Shown one piece after another: positions 17,569-28,494 of a DNA stretch of 64,000 nt (its first letter is position 1; every line of letters begins with the position of its first letter). The DNA is from Zoogloea sp. Its GTDB lineage: Bacteria > Pseudomonadota > Gammaproteobacteria > Burkholderiales > Rhodocyclaceae. The stretch lies in contig JADJBR010000009.1 of the NCBI GenBank assembly GCA_016703645.1, positions 879,501 through 943,500 on the forward strand, given 5' to 3'. The translations under genes were made by a program, and so were the position numbers. Under the pieces are notes generated by a model that was given only the letters and a program-made list of their open reading frames with translations, made no database searches and was not told the origin of the DNA.

Positions 17569-17994
17569 TTAGTGGCCGCGCTTCTTCAGCTTGTTGATGG
17601 CTGCGATCTGCGCGAGGGCCGAAGCCAGCTCGGATTGAGCCTTTGCGTACTCCAGGGCGGAACCCTGGTTCTGCAGAGCCTCTTCCGCGAGACGCTTGGC
17701 ATCCAGTGCCTTGGCCTCGTCCAGATCCTTGCCACGAATGGCGGTATCCGCCAGAACCGTCACCAGGTTGGGCTGAACTTCGAGCAAGCCGCCGGCCACA
17801 AAAACCATTTCTTCTTCAGACTGGTTCTGGACCTTGACGCGTACGGCACCCGGCTTGATCCGGGTCATCAGCGGCATGTGGCCCGGCAGAATACCCAGCT
17901 CGCCGGATTCACCGGGGAGAGCCACGAACTCGGCCAGACCGGAGAAGATCTGCTCTTCCGCGCTGACGATATCGACATGAATGGTCATTGCCAT
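17569..17994 (-). CDS. atpC: F1Fo ATP synthase subunit epsilon
   Basis: The 141-residue protein has the typical beta-sandwich N-terminal part ([36 protein letters not shown]) and the C-terminal helical hairpin ([20 protein letters not shown]). Epsilon links the rotor to F1 and can inhibit ATP hydrolysis. GAGGAGG lies 8 bases before the ATG at 17994. It is the last gene of the atp operon, just before the terminator. Confidence 0.95.
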   Translation of the reverse strand: MAMTIHVDIVSAEEQIFSGLAEFVALPGESGELGILPGHMPLMTRIKPGAVRVKVQNQSEEEMVFVAGGLLEVQPNLVTVLADTAIRGKDLDEAKALDAKRLAEEALQNQGSALEYAKAQSELASALAQIAAINKLKKRGH

Positions 17995-18055
17995 AGCTAT
18001 TTCCTCCTCAATCCGGCGGGCTCACAGGAGCACCGCCGAACGATGGTCGCGATGA

Positions 18056-19459
<1,404 letters not shown>

Positions 19460-20329
19460 TTACACCGCGGCTGCGCCGCCGACAATTTCTGACAGTTCCT
19501 TGGTGATCGCGGCCTGACGGGTCTTGTTGTAGACCAGTTGGAGTTCGCCGATCACGCTTCCTGCGTTGTCGGAGGCTGCCTTCATCGCCACCATCCGGGC
19601 ACTCTGTTCGGACGCCATGTTCTCGGCGACAGCCTGGTACACCAGCGCTTCGACATAGCGCACCAGGAGTTCGTCGATCACAACCTGCGCATCCGGCTCG
19701 TAGAGGTAATCCCAGTTCCCTTCAGGGGTTCCGAGACGCTCGCCGGTCAGCGGGAGAAGCTGCTCAAGCTGGGACTCCTGCTTCATCGTGTTGACGAAGC
19801 GGGAATAGACAAGGTGCACTTCGTCCAGCTCACCATTCTGGAAAGCGTCGATCATGACCTTGACGGGTCCGATCAGCTTTTCCAGATGGGGGGTATCCCC
19901 GAGCTGGGTGACATGCGAGACGACCTTGGCACCCAGGCGCTGCATGAAACCCAGCCCCTTGTTGCCGATACAGGTCACGCGAATGTCGGTGACACCCTTG
20001 CTTTCCCAATCCTTGAGCGCATTCAACCCGGTGCGCAAGGTGTTGGTGTTGAGGCCGCCGCACAGACCCTTATCGGTCGTTACGACGATCAGCCCAACAC
20101 GCTTGACATCGTCCTTAGATACGAGGAACGGATGCTTGTAGTCGGTGATGTTGGCTGCAGACAGATTCGCGGCGAGACGGCGGATCTTCTCGGCGTAGGG
20201 ACGGGCTGCCCGCATGCGGTCTTGAGCCTTCCGCATTTTGGACGCAGCAACCATCTCCATGGCCTTGGTGATCTTTTTAGTGTTCTGCACACTCTTGATC
20301 TTGTTACGGATCTCTTTACCGCTAGCCAT
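19460..20329 (-). CDS. atpG: F1Fo ATP synthase subunit gamma
   Basis: The 289-residue rotor subunit starts [17 protein letters not shown] with the conserved [18 protein letters not shown] helix and contains [10 protein letters not shown], and ends in the C-terminal helix [21 protein letters not shown]. These are the diagnostic segments of gamma. GGAGAG lies just before the start. Confidence 0.97.
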   Translation of the reverse strand: MASGKEIRNKIKSVQNTKKITKAMEMVAASKMRKAQDRMRAARPYAEKIRRLAANLSAANITDYKHPFLVSKDDVKRVGLIVVTTDKGLCGGLNTNTLRTGLNALKDWESKGVTDIRVTCIGNKGLGFMQRLGAKVVSHVTQLGDTPHLEKLIGPVKVMIDAFQNGELDEVHLVYSRFVNTMKQESQLEQLLPLTGERLGTPEGNWDYLYEPDAQVVIDELLVRYVEALVYQAVAENMASEQSARMVAMKAASDNAGSVIGELQLVYNKTRQAAITKELSEIVGGAAAV

Positions 20330-20350
20330 TTCGCTCTCCGTTTGCCTGCG

Positions 20351-21889
20351 TTACGCCCAGCTCTTCTTGAACTCTTCGATTGCGGCAGCGAGTTGCTTTT
20401 CGCCTTCCGCATCGAGAACCTTGGTCGACTCGATCTTGGCAACAAGATCGGCAGCCTTGGTCTTCACGAACTGGTGCATCGCAGTTTCGCAGGCCAGGGC
20501 ACGCTTGACATCGACGTCGTCGAAAGCACCCTTATTGACTGCGAACAGCGTGATCGCCATTTCCGAAACCTTGAGCGGAGCATACTGCGGCTGCTTCATC
20601 AGTTCGGTCACGAGACGGCCGCGCTCGAGCTGCTTGCGGGTCGCTTCGTCCAGGTCGGAAGCAAACTGCGCGAACGCAGCCAGCTCACGGTACTGGGCAA
20701 GCGCCAGACGCACGCCGCCACCAAGGTTCTTGATGACCTTGGTCTGAGCAGCGCCACCCACGCGGGACACCGAGATACCCGCGTTGATGGCGGGACGGAT
20801 ACCAGCGTTGAAGAGGTCGGTTTCCAGGAAGATCTGGCCGTCGGTAATCGAGATCACGTTGGTCGGAACGAACGCGGAAACGTCGCCGGCCTGGGTTTCG
20901 ATCACGGGGAGAGCGGTCAGCGAACCGGTCTTGCCCTTGACTTCACCGTTGGTGTACTTCTCGACATAATCCTCGGACACGCGGGCAGCGCGCTCGAGCA
21001 GACGGGAGTGCAGGTAGAACACGTCGCCAGGGTAGGCTTCACGGCCGGGAGGACGACGCAGCAGCAGGGAAACCTGACGGTAGGCCCAGGCTTGCTTGGT
21101 CAGATCGTCATAAACGATCAGGGCGTCTTGACCGCGATCGCGGAAGTACTCGCCCATGGTGCAACCGGAGTACGGAGCGATGTACTGCATCGCAGCGGAC
21201 TCGGAAGCGGTGGCAGCAACGACGATGGTGTATTCCAGCGCGCCGTGCTCTTCGAGCTTGCGTACCACGTTGGCAACGGTCGAGGCCTTCTGACCGACTG
21301 CCACATAGATGCACAGAACGCCTTCGCCCTTTTGGTTGATGATCGCATCAACAGCGACGGCGGTCTTGCCGGTCTGACGGTCACCAATGATCAGCTCACG
21401 CTGACCACGGCCAACCGGAACCATGGAGTCGACCGACTTGAGACCGGTTTGCACCGGCTGGGACACCGACTTACGCCAGATCACGCCCGGAGCAACCTTT
21501 TCGATCGGCTCGGACAGCTTGGCGTTGATCGGACCCTTGCCGTCGATCGGCTGGCCGAGGGAGTTGACCACACGACCAAGCAGCTCCGGACCAACCGGAA
21601 CTTCCAGAATGCGGCCCGTGCACTTCACGGTGTCGCCTTCGGAGATGCCTTCGTATTCACCCAGAACCACGGCACCGACGGAGTCGCGCTCAAGGTTCAT
21701 GGCGAGGCCAAAAACGTTGCCGGGGAATTCCAGCATTTCGCCCTGCATGGCATCGGAAAGGCCGTGAACACGGCAGATACCGTCGGTCACTGAAACCACG
21801 GTACCCTCGGTGCGGGCATTCGCGGACAGCTGCAGGTTCTGAATCCGACTCTTGATCAGGTCACTGATTTCAGAGGGGTTGAGTTGCAT
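20351..21889 (-). CDS. atpA: F1Fo ATP synthase subunit alpha
   Basis: The 512-residue non-catalytic subunit has the P-loop [10 protein letters not shown], the arginine-finger region and the signature [14 protein letters not shown]. It begins [16 protein letters not shown], the usual alpha N-terminus that contacts delta. AGGAG lies 7-8 bases upstream of the ATG. Normal length. Confidence 0.98.
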   Translation of the reverse strand: MQLNPSEISDLIKSRIQNLQLSANARTEGTVVSVTDGICRVHGLSDAMQGEMLEFPGNVFGLAMNLERDSVGAVVLGEYEGISEGDTVKCTGRILEVPVGPELLGRVVNSLGQPIDGKGPINAKLSEPIEKVAPGVIWRKSVSQPVQTGLKSVDSMVPVGRGQRELIIGDRQTGKTAVAVDAIINQKGEGVLCIYVAVGQKASTVANVVRKLEEHGALEYTIVVAATASESAAMQYIAPYSGCTMGEYFRDRGQDALIVYDDLTKQAWAYRQVSLLLRRPPGREAYPGDVFYLHSRLLERAARVSEDYVEKYTNGEVKGKTGSLTALPVIETQAGDVSAFVPTNVISITDGQIFLETDLFNAGIRPAINAGISVSRVGGAAQTKVIKNLGGGVRLALAQYRELAAFAQFASDLDEATRKQLERGRLVTELMKQPQYAPLKVSEMAITLFAVNKGAFDDVDVKRALACETAMHQFVKTKAADLVAKIESTKVLDAEGEKQLAAAIEEFKKSWA

Positions 21890-21900
21890 AGCTTATGCTC

Positions 21901-22437
21901 CTAGTTCTTTAGCGCGGCGGCCATGTTCGCGAGCTTGCCGCGGACCGAGGCGTCGATGACTTCATCCCCAACGGCGATCTTGACCCCACCGATCAATTCG
22001 GGGTCTACGCTGACAGTCACGTTGAGCTTGGCCTTGAAGCGGGCTTCCAGGTCGGCAACGAGTGCTTTCAGTGTGGCATCGTCCATCGGAAAGGCGGAGA
22101 CGATGTTCGCCTCCTTGACACCTTCGTGTTCGTTCTTGAGAGCAACGAACAGGTCACGGATCTCGGGAAGCACTTGCAGACGCTCGTTTTCGACAAGAAC
22201 ACGGACATAGTTCTGCTGTTCGGCAGACAGTCCGGTTCCCGCGACATCGAGGAAAAGCCCGGCCAGTTGTGCAGGCTGGAGCTTGGGATCGCTGATGCAA
22301 TCCCCCATTTGCGGATCGGCGGCGATGCACGCCAGCCGATCTAGTGCTTCCGACCAAGGCCCCAGCGCATTGCCCGCGGAAGCGAGCTGAAATGCCGCTT
22401 CAGCATAGGGGCGTGCGATGGTGACGTTCTCGGCCAT
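21901..22437 (-). CDS. atpH: F1Fo ATP synthase subunit delta
   Basis: The 178-residue stator subunit begins [15 protein letters not shown]-like ([12 protein letters not shown]) and ends with the delta signature [23 protein letters not shown]. It joins the b subunits to the top of alpha3beta3. Only three bases separate it from the atpF stop, indicating translational coupling. Confidence 0.95.
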   Translation of the reverse strand: MAENVTIARPYAEAAFQLASAGNALGPWSEALDRLACIAADPQMGDCISDPKLQPAQLAGLFLDVAGTGLSAEQQNYVRVLVENERLQVLPEIRDLFVALKNEHEGVKEANIVSAFPMDDATLKALVADLEARFKAKLNVTVSVDPELIGGVKIAVGDEVIDASVRGKLANMAAALKN

Positions 22438-22440
22438 GGC

Positions 22441-22914
22441 TTATTGAAGTTCCTGTTTCAGGTTGGCCAGCAGGTCGGCGTGGGCCTGAGCGTTGATCTC
22501 CTTGCGGAGGATCTTCTCGGCACCGGCGACAGCCAGATGGGCGACCTGATCGCGCAGGGCTTCCTTGGCACGTTGGGCGGCGACGCCAGCTTCGGCTTCA
22601 GCGGCTTCACGGGCCTGGGCAATGATGCGGGCGGCTTCGGCGCGAGCTTCATCGAGGAACACTGCAGCCTGCTTTTCAGCAGAGGCACGGACGTCCGTAG
22701 CGGACTCACGGGCCTTGCGCAGCTCTTCAACGACTTTCTTCTCGGCATGAGCGAGATCGCTCTTCGCCTTGTCCGCAGCCGCGAGCCCGTCGGCGATCTT
22801 CTTCGCGCGCTCATCGAGTGCCTTCACAATGGGGGGCCACACGAACTTCATCGTGACCCACGCCAGAATGAAGAACACAACGAGCTGGGCTACCAGGGTT
22901 GCGTTCAGATTCAC
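22441..22914 (-). CDS. atpF: F1Fo ATP synthase subunit b
   Basis: The 157-residue peripheral stalk subunit has one N-terminal membrane helix ([19 protein letters not shown]) followed by a long charged coiled coil ([20 protein letters not shown]). It starts from a GTG at 22914 with AAGGAAG upstream. Length is normal for a bacterial b subunit. Confidence 0.95.
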   Translation of the reverse strand: MNLNATLVAQLVVFFILAWVTMKFVWPPIVKALDERAKKIADGLAAADKAKSDLAHAEKKVVEELRKARESATDVRASAEKQAAVFLDEARAEAARIIAQAREAAEAEAGVAAQRAKEALRDQVAHLAVAGAEKILRKEINAQAHADLLANLKQELQ

Positions 22915-22949
22915 GGTAGTCTTCCTTTAGTCAGGTTGGACCGCGAGAC

Positions 22950-23219
<270 letters not shown>

Positions 23220-23260
23220 TTAAATTGAAACCGAAACGACTGCTTAAACCTTGAAACTTC

Positions 23261-24103
23261 TTAGTGGCTTTCGTGGGCCTGTCCGATGTACACCAGGGTC
23301 AGCATCATGAAGATGAAGGCCTGCAGGGCGACGATCAGGATGTGGAAGACCGCCCAGATGGAGCCCGCGACGATGTGGCCGAGGAAACCGAACACGGTGG
23401 CAGTTCCGCCCATCAGTGCGATCAGCATGAACACCAGTTCGCCAGCGTACATGTTGCCGAACAGTCGCATGCCGTGAGAAACGGTCTTGGCCAGGAATTC
23501 GATCATCTGCATCAGGAAGTTGATCGGGTACAGCAGCGGGTGAGAACCGAAGGGGGCGGTGAAGAGTTCGTGGATCCAGCCGCCGAAGCCCTTGATCTTG
23601 ATGTTGTAGTACAGGCAGATCAGCAGAACACCAATGGACATGCCGAGGGTGCCGTTCAGGTCGGCGGTGGGCACGACGCGCAGGTAGGCATGTTCGTTTC
23701 CGGAAATCAGTGCCCAGATCTTGGGCAGCAGATCAACCGGCAGGAAGTCCATGGAGTTCATCAGGAAGATCCAGAAGAACACAGTCAGGGCTACCGGTGC
23801 AACAAATTTGCGGGATTCGGCGCTATGCACGATGCCCTTGGCCTGATCGGCGACCATTTCGACGAGGATTTCGATGGCAGCCTGGAAGCGACCCGGAACG
23901 CCGGAAGTGGCCTTGCTGGCTGCTTTGGTCAGGATCAGCAGGGTGACGATACCCAGGCCGATGGAGAAGAACAGGGTGTCCAGGTTCCACACGCTCCAGT
24001 CGATGATGGCGGTTTGCGCATGACCGGTGGAGTTCAGGTGGGTAAGGTGGTGGACAATGTATTCGCCCGCTGTCGGGCCGTGTGCTTCGGTGCCAGTGCT
24101 CAT
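23261..24103 (-). CDS. atpB: F1Fo ATP synthase subunit a
   Basis: The 280-residue membrane subunit forms the proton channel. The essential Arg is in [14 protein letters not shown] and the C-terminal helix has [19 protein letters not shown]. The start MSTGTEAHG at 24103 is preferred; a 25-residue upstream extension overlaps atpI in another frame. The start lies 2 bases after the atpI stop, so coupling is likely. Confidence 0.95.
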   Translation of the reverse strand: MSTGTEAHGPTAGEYIVHHLTHLNSTGHAQTAIIDWSVWNLDTLFFSIGLGIVTLLILTKAASKATSGVPGRFQAAIEILVEMVADQAKGIVHSAESRKFVAPVALTVFFWIFLMNSMDFLPVDLLPKIWALISGNEHAYLRVVPTADLNGTLGMSIGVLLICLYYNIKIKGFGGWIHELFTAPFGSHPLLYPINFLMQMIEFLAKTVSHGMRLFGNMYAGELVFMLIALMGGTATVFGFLGHIVAGSIWAVFHILIVALQAFIFMMLTLVYIGQAHESH

Positions 24104-24105
24104 GG

Positions 24106-24447
24106 TCAGGTCTTCACCAAAAATGCAAATAAATTCGCCTTCAGCGCCACGACCAACCCGATAAACAACGCCAACCAATGGACGTCTGGATACACGAGTC
24201 GAACGGTCGCCAACAATCCTACGGTTGACGCGATCTTGAAGAACTCGCCAACAAAAAACTCAAGCGGGTACGACGCAGCCGGCCGCTTGGATACCAAGCT
24301 GAGGCGCAGGGCGAACAACAAATTGGGAAGAACACAGGCTGCGCCTCCCAACGCCGCCGACAACGCACCGCGCGTCCCTGAAATCAATCCCGCGGCCAAT
24401 GCCACAAGAATTGTCGCGCCTATCTGCAGGAATACCGCTTTTAACAT
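24106..24447 (-). CDS. atpI: ATP synthase protein I
   Basis: The 113-residue protein has four predicted membrane segments ([61 protein letters not shown]). AtpI heads many atp operons and assists c-ring assembly or ion supply. The ATG at 24447 is used; a GTG six codons upstream is possible. The operon promoter should lie in 24448-24598, between this gene and the divergent regulator. Confidence 0.88.
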   Translation of the reverse strand: MLKAVFLQIGATILVALAAGLISGTRGALSAALGGAACVLPNLLFALRLSLVSKRPAASYPLEFFVGEFFKIASTVGLLATVRLVYPDVHWLALFIGLVVALKANLFAFLVKT

Positions 24448-24598
24448 TGGCTCTCTGCGTGGCACGTCGGGTAATGCGCCGTCCGCCGTACGAAAAACGT
24501 GTGGATAGTAGGGGTTAACCGCAGCAAAGTCAATCGCCGCCGCGCTGCAGCAAAAATGGACAGGTCGTCGCCAGGGTCTCGCTCGGCACTAATTCGAC

Positions 24599-24637
24599 TT
24601 GACAGAGTCAATAAACATATCGACAATCATCGATATG
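24599..24637 (+). promoter_or_regulatory. Leaderless sigma-70 promoter with overlapping operator for the ArsR-type regulator
   Basis: TTGACA at 24599-24604, a 17-base spacer and GACAAT at 24622-24627 form a good sigma-70 promoter whose expected start site falls at or next to the ATG at 24635, so the mRNA is probably leaderless. A perfect 8-bp inverted repeat (CATATCGA, 6-base gap, TCGATATG; 24616-24637) covers the -10 and the start codon, the right place for autorepression by the encoded winged-helix protein. Confidence 0.72.
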
Positions 24638-24946
24638 AATAACGATTACTCCCGGGCCATTCCCGAAACGTGGCGCGACATCGCCGCTGTTTTTGCAGCA
24701 CTTGGCGATGAGCATCGGCAACGCATCCTGCTGACCTTCGAGTCAGGCGAGAAACTCAATGTCGGCCAGATCGCCGAAGTGTCCACCCTGGCCAGGTCCA
24801 CTGTCTCACACCATCTCAAGGTCTTGCGGGAAGCCGGGGTGTTGATTTCCGAGCGGGAAGGCAAGGAGATTTATTTCCGGGTGAACAAGTCTTTCCTGCA
24901 GGACGCTTTCGGCAAGGTTTCGGCCTACCTCGACACTTATCTCTGA
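24635..24946 (+). CDS. ArsR/SmtB-family winged-helix regulator without cysteines
   Basis: The 103-residue protein has the ArsR fold: WRDIAAVFAALGDEHRQRIL, recognition helix LARSTVSHHLKVLREAGV and wing SEREGKEIYFRVN. There are no cysteines at all, so it cannot be a thiolate metal sensor of the ArsR/CadC kind; it may sense a small molecule, lipid or redox change through other residues. It is the first gene of a six-gene operon reaching to 31636 (19 bases to aas) and probably controls it together with itself through the operator at 24616-24637. The upstream TTG at 24599 is rejected because it is the -35 box. Confidence 0.85.
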   Translation: MNNDYSRAIPETWRDIAAVFAALGDEHRQRILLTFESGEKLNVGQIAEVSTLARSTVSHHLKVLREAGVLISEREGKEIYFRVNKSFLQDAFGKVSAYLDTYL

Positions 24947-24965
24947 CTTTCTTCGATCCACTCTC

Positions 24966-27104
24966 ATGCGATCCTTCATCAAGGCAGTCCTGCGCGCGCT
25001 CAGCGTCCTGATGTTCCGTGTCAAGGTAAGTGGGCGCCCTCCGGCCAACCCTGACCGCCTGCTCATCGTAGCCAACCACGAGTCCTTCCTGGATGGCCTG
25101 CTGCTCGGTCTCTTTCTGCCCCTCGATCCGGTTTTCGTGGTGCATACCGGAGTCGTGCGCAATCCGGCCTTCCGGCTCCTGCTCTCACTGGTGGATTACC
25201 TGGCTGTCGATCCAACCAGCCCGATGGCCATGAAGAAGGTGATCCGTCTGCTGGAAGGGGGTCGGCCGGTGGTCATATTCCCCGAGGGACGCATCACCAC
25301 CACGGGCAGCCTGATGAAGACGTACGACGGTCCGGCCTTCGTGGCCGCCAGGACCGGCGCGACCATTCTTCCGGTGCGCATTGACGGGGCTGCCCGGACC
25401 TACTTTTCACGGCTTGCGGCCCACGTTCCACGGCGGCTCTTTCCCCGGATCAGCCTGTCCATCCTGCCCACCACCCGTATCCCCATGCCCGATGCACCCA
25501 CTGCCCGCGATCGGCGGCGCCGGGCGGGGGAGGCGATGCGGCGCCTGATGCAGGAAATGATCTTCGCCACCCGGCCGAATCAGACCCTCTTCACCACCCT
25601 GCTCGATGCAGCCGACATCCAGGGCCATGGTCATTCCCTGGTGGAGGATCTCAAACAGATCGAGTACAGCTACCGTGACCTGATCAAGATGGCCCTGGCC
25701 CTGGGACGGCTGGTTGCCCGGGAAAGCCAGCCCGGCGAGAAGGTCGGTCTGCTGGTGCCCAATCTGGCACCCACGCTGGGACTCATCTTCGGCCTCTCGG
25801 CGCAGGGACGCACGGCGGCCATGCTCAACTACACGGCCGGCGTGGAGGGCATGCAGGCCGCAGTCACGGCGGCCCAAGTCCGGTGCATCGTCACCTCGCG
25901 GGCTTTTGTCGAGCAGGCCAAGCTGGGTGACAAGCTCCCCGCCCTGCAGGGCGTGCGCCTGATCTATCTTGAGGATCTGCGCGCCACCATGCGTTTCACC
26001 GATACCCTCTGGCTGCTGCTGTGGGCCCTTCCCTTTCCGCGGCTTGCCGTTCCGGCCGGCTCGCCGGAGGACGCGGCGGTGGTGCTGTTTACGTCCGGCT
26101 CCGAAGGCAAACCGAAGGGGGTCGTGCTCTCTCACCGGGCCTTGCTGGCCAATGTGGCGCAAATCCGGGCAGTGGTCGATTTTTCCATTGATGACAAGAT
26201 CCTCAACGCGCTTCCCCTGTTCCACTCCTTCGGCCTGACGGCCGGTGGCTTGCTGCCGGTACTGACCGGCGCGCGGGTCTTCCTCTACCCCTCTCCTCTC
26301 CACTACCGGGTGATTCCCGAGCTGGCCTACGACCGTAACTGCACGGTGCTGCTCGGTACCAGCACCTTCCTGGGCAACTATGCCAAGTTTGCCCATCCCT
26401 ACGATTTCTATCGCCTGCGCTACGTGATCGCCGGTGCCGAGAAGCTCGCCACACCGGTACGCGAGCTGTGGTTCGAGAAGTTCGGGATCCGCATCTTTGA
26501 AGGTTACGGTGCCACCGAAACGGCGCCGGTGCTGGCGGTGAACACCCCGATGGCCTTCCGTAGCGGTACGGTCGGTCAGTTTCTCCCGGGTATCCAGTAC
26601 CAGTTGGTGCCGGTCCCAGGGATTGCAGCGGGCGGCATGTTGCATGTGAAGGGTCCCAACCTCATGTCGGGCTACTTGCGGTTTGAGAATCCGGGCGTTC
26701 TGCAACCGCCTGCCTCTCCGGCCGGCGATGGCTGGTATGAGACCGGTGATGTGGTTGAAGTGAGCGACGAGGGCTTCGTGAAGATCGTCGGACGGGTCAA
26801 GCGCTTCGCCAAGGTGGCGGGTGAGATGGTGTCGCTGGAGGCCGTCGAGAAACTCGCGGCGTCCGCATCGCCGACTGCAGCCCACGCCGCTTCCACCCAG
26901 CCCGATCCTGCCCGGGGCGAGACCATCCTGTTGTTTTCCACCGACCCGGCGCTGAATCGCGAGCAGCTCCAGGCTGCGGCCCGCAGCGGCGGCTGGCCCG
27001 AGATTGCCGTACCCCGCCGGATCATCACGGTCGATGCTTTGCCCCTGCTGGGTACCGGCAAGATCGACTACGTCACCCTCAAGCAGTGGGCCGAAAAGGC
27101 CTGA
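24966..27104 (+). CDS. aas: Bifunctional 2-acylglycerophosphoethanolamine acyltransferase/acyl-ACP synthetase
   Basis: The 712-residue protein joins an N-terminal PlsC acyltransferase (NHESFLD with His38 and Asp43, FPEGR near 106) to an AMP-forming ligase (FTSGSEGKPKG near residue 375, EGYGATE, YETGDVVE, terminal TGKIDYVTL with the catalytic Lys). Size and order match E. coli Aas (about 719 residues), which reacylates lysophosphatidylethanolamine at the inner membrane using acyl-ACP made in situ. It is coupled with an LplT-like transporter at the end of the same operon, the known functional partner. Confidence 0.9.
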   Translation: MRSFIKAVLRALSVLMFRVKVSGRPPANPDRLLIVANHESFLDGLLLGLFLPLDPVFVVHTGVVRNPAFRLLLSLVDYLAVDPTSPMAMKKVIRLLEGGRPVVIFPEGRITTTGSLMKTYDGPAFVAARTGATILPVRIDGAARTYFSRLAAHVPRRLFPRISLSILPTTRIPMPDAPTARDRRRRAGEAMRRLMQEMIFATRPNQTLFTTLLDAADIQGHGHSLVEDLKQIEYSYRDLIKMALALGRLVARESQPGEKVGLLVPNLAPTLGLIFGLSAQGRTAAMLNYTAGVEGMQAAVTAAQVRCIVTSRAFVEQAKLGDKLPALQGVRLIYLEDLRATMRFTDTLWLLLWALPFPRLAVPAGSPEDAAVVLFTSGSEGKPKGVVLSHRALLANVAQIRAVVDFSIDDKILNALPLFHSFGLTAGGLLPVLTGARVFLYPSPLHYRVIPELAYDRNCTVLLGTSTFLGNYAKFAHPYDFYRLRYVIAGAEKLATPVRELWFEKFGIRIFEGYGATETAPVLAVNTPMAFRSGTVGQFLPGIQYQLVPVPGIAAGGMLHVKGPNLMSGYLRFENPGVLQPPASPAGDGWYETGDVVEVSDEGFVKIVGRVKRFAKVAGEMVSLEAVEKLAASASPTAAHAASTQPDPARGETILLFSTDPALNREQLQAAARSGGWPEIAVPRRIITVDALPLLGTGKIDYVTLKQWAEKA

Positions 27105-27125
27105 GCCATCCGGGAAAGGACAGCC

Positions 27126-27956
27126 ATGCGCAACAAAGCCCTCATCGCCATTCTTGTTGCATCTTCCCTGCTGGCCGGCTGTGCCATGTGGTGGGAACGG
27201 GGTAACCACGCCCAGCGCGGCATGGTGGTTGATTACCTCTACCCGAAAAACCAGCAACCCGAACTCACGCCGACCCTGCCTGAGCTGAGGCTTCCCCTGC
27301 GGGTGGGCATCGCCTTTGCCCCGGGTGATCGTCATGCGGACCTGCCGGAAGTGGAACGTGACCGCCTGCTGCGCCGGGTCAAGGACGCCTTTACCAACCG
27401 CCCCTACATCTCCGCCATCGAGGTCATCCCCACGGCCTACCTGCGTCCAAGGGGAGGCTTCGAGAACCTGGAGCAGGCCGCCCGGATGTTCAACGTGGAT
27501 GTGGTGACCCTGATTTCCTACGATCAGGTCCAGTTCAGCGACAGCAACCGCCTGTCCCTGCTGTACTGGACCATCGTCGGCGCCTATGTGATCAACGGCA
27601 GCCAGTACGACGTGAGCACCCTGGTGGATGCCACCGTCTTCGATGTGAAGAGCCGCAACATGCTCTTCCGCGCCCCGGGAACCAGCCAGATCAAGGGTAG
27701 TTCGGCACTGGTCAAATTGTCCGAGGCCTCCAGGGAAGCGCGTACGGAAGGCTACCGGCAAGCCATCGACGAGATGATTCCGCGCCTTGATGCCCAGCTC
27801 GAAGCCTTCAGAACAAGGGTCAAGGAAGAGAAGGTGGCAAAAATCGTCCACAAGCCCGGGTACAGCGGCAGTGGTGGCAGCATGGACCTGGCCGCGCTCG
27901 GCCTGTTCGGACTGGCCGCGACCGTTGCCGTGGCCAGGAGGCGGCGTGCCGGCTAG
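27126..27956 (+). CDS. Rhombotail lipoprotein with GlyGly-CTERM sorting tail
   Basis: The 276-residue protein has a lipoprotein signal with lipobox LLAGC (Cys19) and, at the other end, a GlyGly-CTERM tail: SGSGGS, a hydrophobic helix (MDLAALGLFGLAATVAVA) and RRRRAG. That tail is the recognition signal for rhombosortase, encoded by the next gene with a 10-base overlap. The middle (EVERDRLLRRVKDAF, VDVVTLISYDQVQFS) matches the lipoprotein family that accompanies rhombosortases. The protein is thus predicted to be lipidated at its N-terminus and cleaved or modified at its C-terminus. Its function is unknown. Confidence 0.85.
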   Translation: MRNKALIAILVASSLLAGCAMWWERGNHAQRGMVVDYLYPKNQQPELTPTLPELRLPLRVGIAFAPGDRHADLPEVERDRLLRRVKDAFTNRPYISAIEVIPTAYLRPRGGFENLEQAARMFNVDVVTLISYDQVQFSDSNRLSLLYWTIVGAYVINGSQYDVSTLVDATVFDVKSRNMLFRAPGTSQIKGSSALVKLSEASREARTEGYRQAIDEMIPRLDAQLEAFRTRVKEEKVAKIVHKPGYSGSGGSMDLAALGLFGLAATVAVARRRRAG

Positions 27957-28494
27957 GCGACTGTCCCTGGCCCTGCTGGTCGGTCTTTTTGCCTTCGCCA
28001 ACCTCATGCCGGGTGAAAGCATGCAGTTCGACCGGGACGCCATCGCAGGCGGCGAAATCTGGCGGCTGTGGACCGGGCAGTTGTGCCACTGGTCACTTCT
28101 GCACCTGCTAGGCAACCTCGCTGCCGTCGGCGCATTCGCGGTGATTGCCGGAAAGCCTCTACTGCGCTGGCTTGCGCTACTGCCCGTCGCTGCCCCGCTG
28201 CTGTCTCTGGTCCTGCTGAGCCTGATGCCCGGGCTGCAGATCTACCGCGGACTTTCCGGACTGGTCGCCATGCTGGTGGTCGGTGTGGCGATGGATGGTG
28301 GCCTGATCGGCCGAGTGCTGGCCCTGGCCTGGGGAGCAAAGCTGGCATTCGACGCCATTGCCGGAACGCCGTCGCCCTTCCTGCCTGAGGGCATCGCCAC
28401 CACCTGGCAGGCCCACCTTGCCGGGTTTCTTCTCGGATTGGCCGCTTGGGCAGGCTTTCTCCACCTCGACCGGAAAACTGCATCCCCATCATGA
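27946..28494 (+). CDS. rrtA: Rhombosortase, intramembrane rhomboid-family protease
   Basis: The 182-residue polytopic membrane protein has the rhombosortase features: CHWSLLHLLGNLAAVG, the catalytic Ser in YRGLSGLVAM and catalytic His in WQAHLAGFLLG. It starts at a GTG (27946) with AGGAGG 4-5 bases upstream and overlaps the lipoprotein gene. Rhombosortases cut GlyGly-CTERM tails; in Vibrio the cut protein receives a glycerophosphoethanolamine-containing group. Its presence next to a single GlyGly-CTERM target suggests a dedicated pair. Confidence 0.88.
   Translation: MPARRLSLALLVGLFAFANLMPGESMQFDRDAIAGGEIWRLWTGQLCHWSLLHLLGNLAAVGAFAVIAGKPLLRWLALLPVAAPLLSLVLLSLMPGLQIYRGLSGLVAMLVVGVAMDGGLIGRVLALAWGAKLAFDAIAGTPSPFLPEGIATTWQAHLAGFLLGLAAWAGFLHLDRKTASPS

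Noticed and set aside
19538-21793. A 751-codon plus-strand open frame across atpG and atpA, and a similar one across atpD (18125-19492)
   Set aside because: They lie opposite highly conserved ATP synthase genes, have no family features and arise from codon bias in GC-rich DNA.
24448-24598. Small gene between atpI and the ArsR-type regulator
   Set aside because: No frame with a ribosome site or plausible composition; it is the divergent promoter region.
25407-28115. A 902-codon minus-strand open frame opposite aas, the lipoprotein and rrtA
   Set aside because: It is antisense to three recognisable genes, is His/Gln/Gly-rich in the way of antisense frames, and shows no domain.
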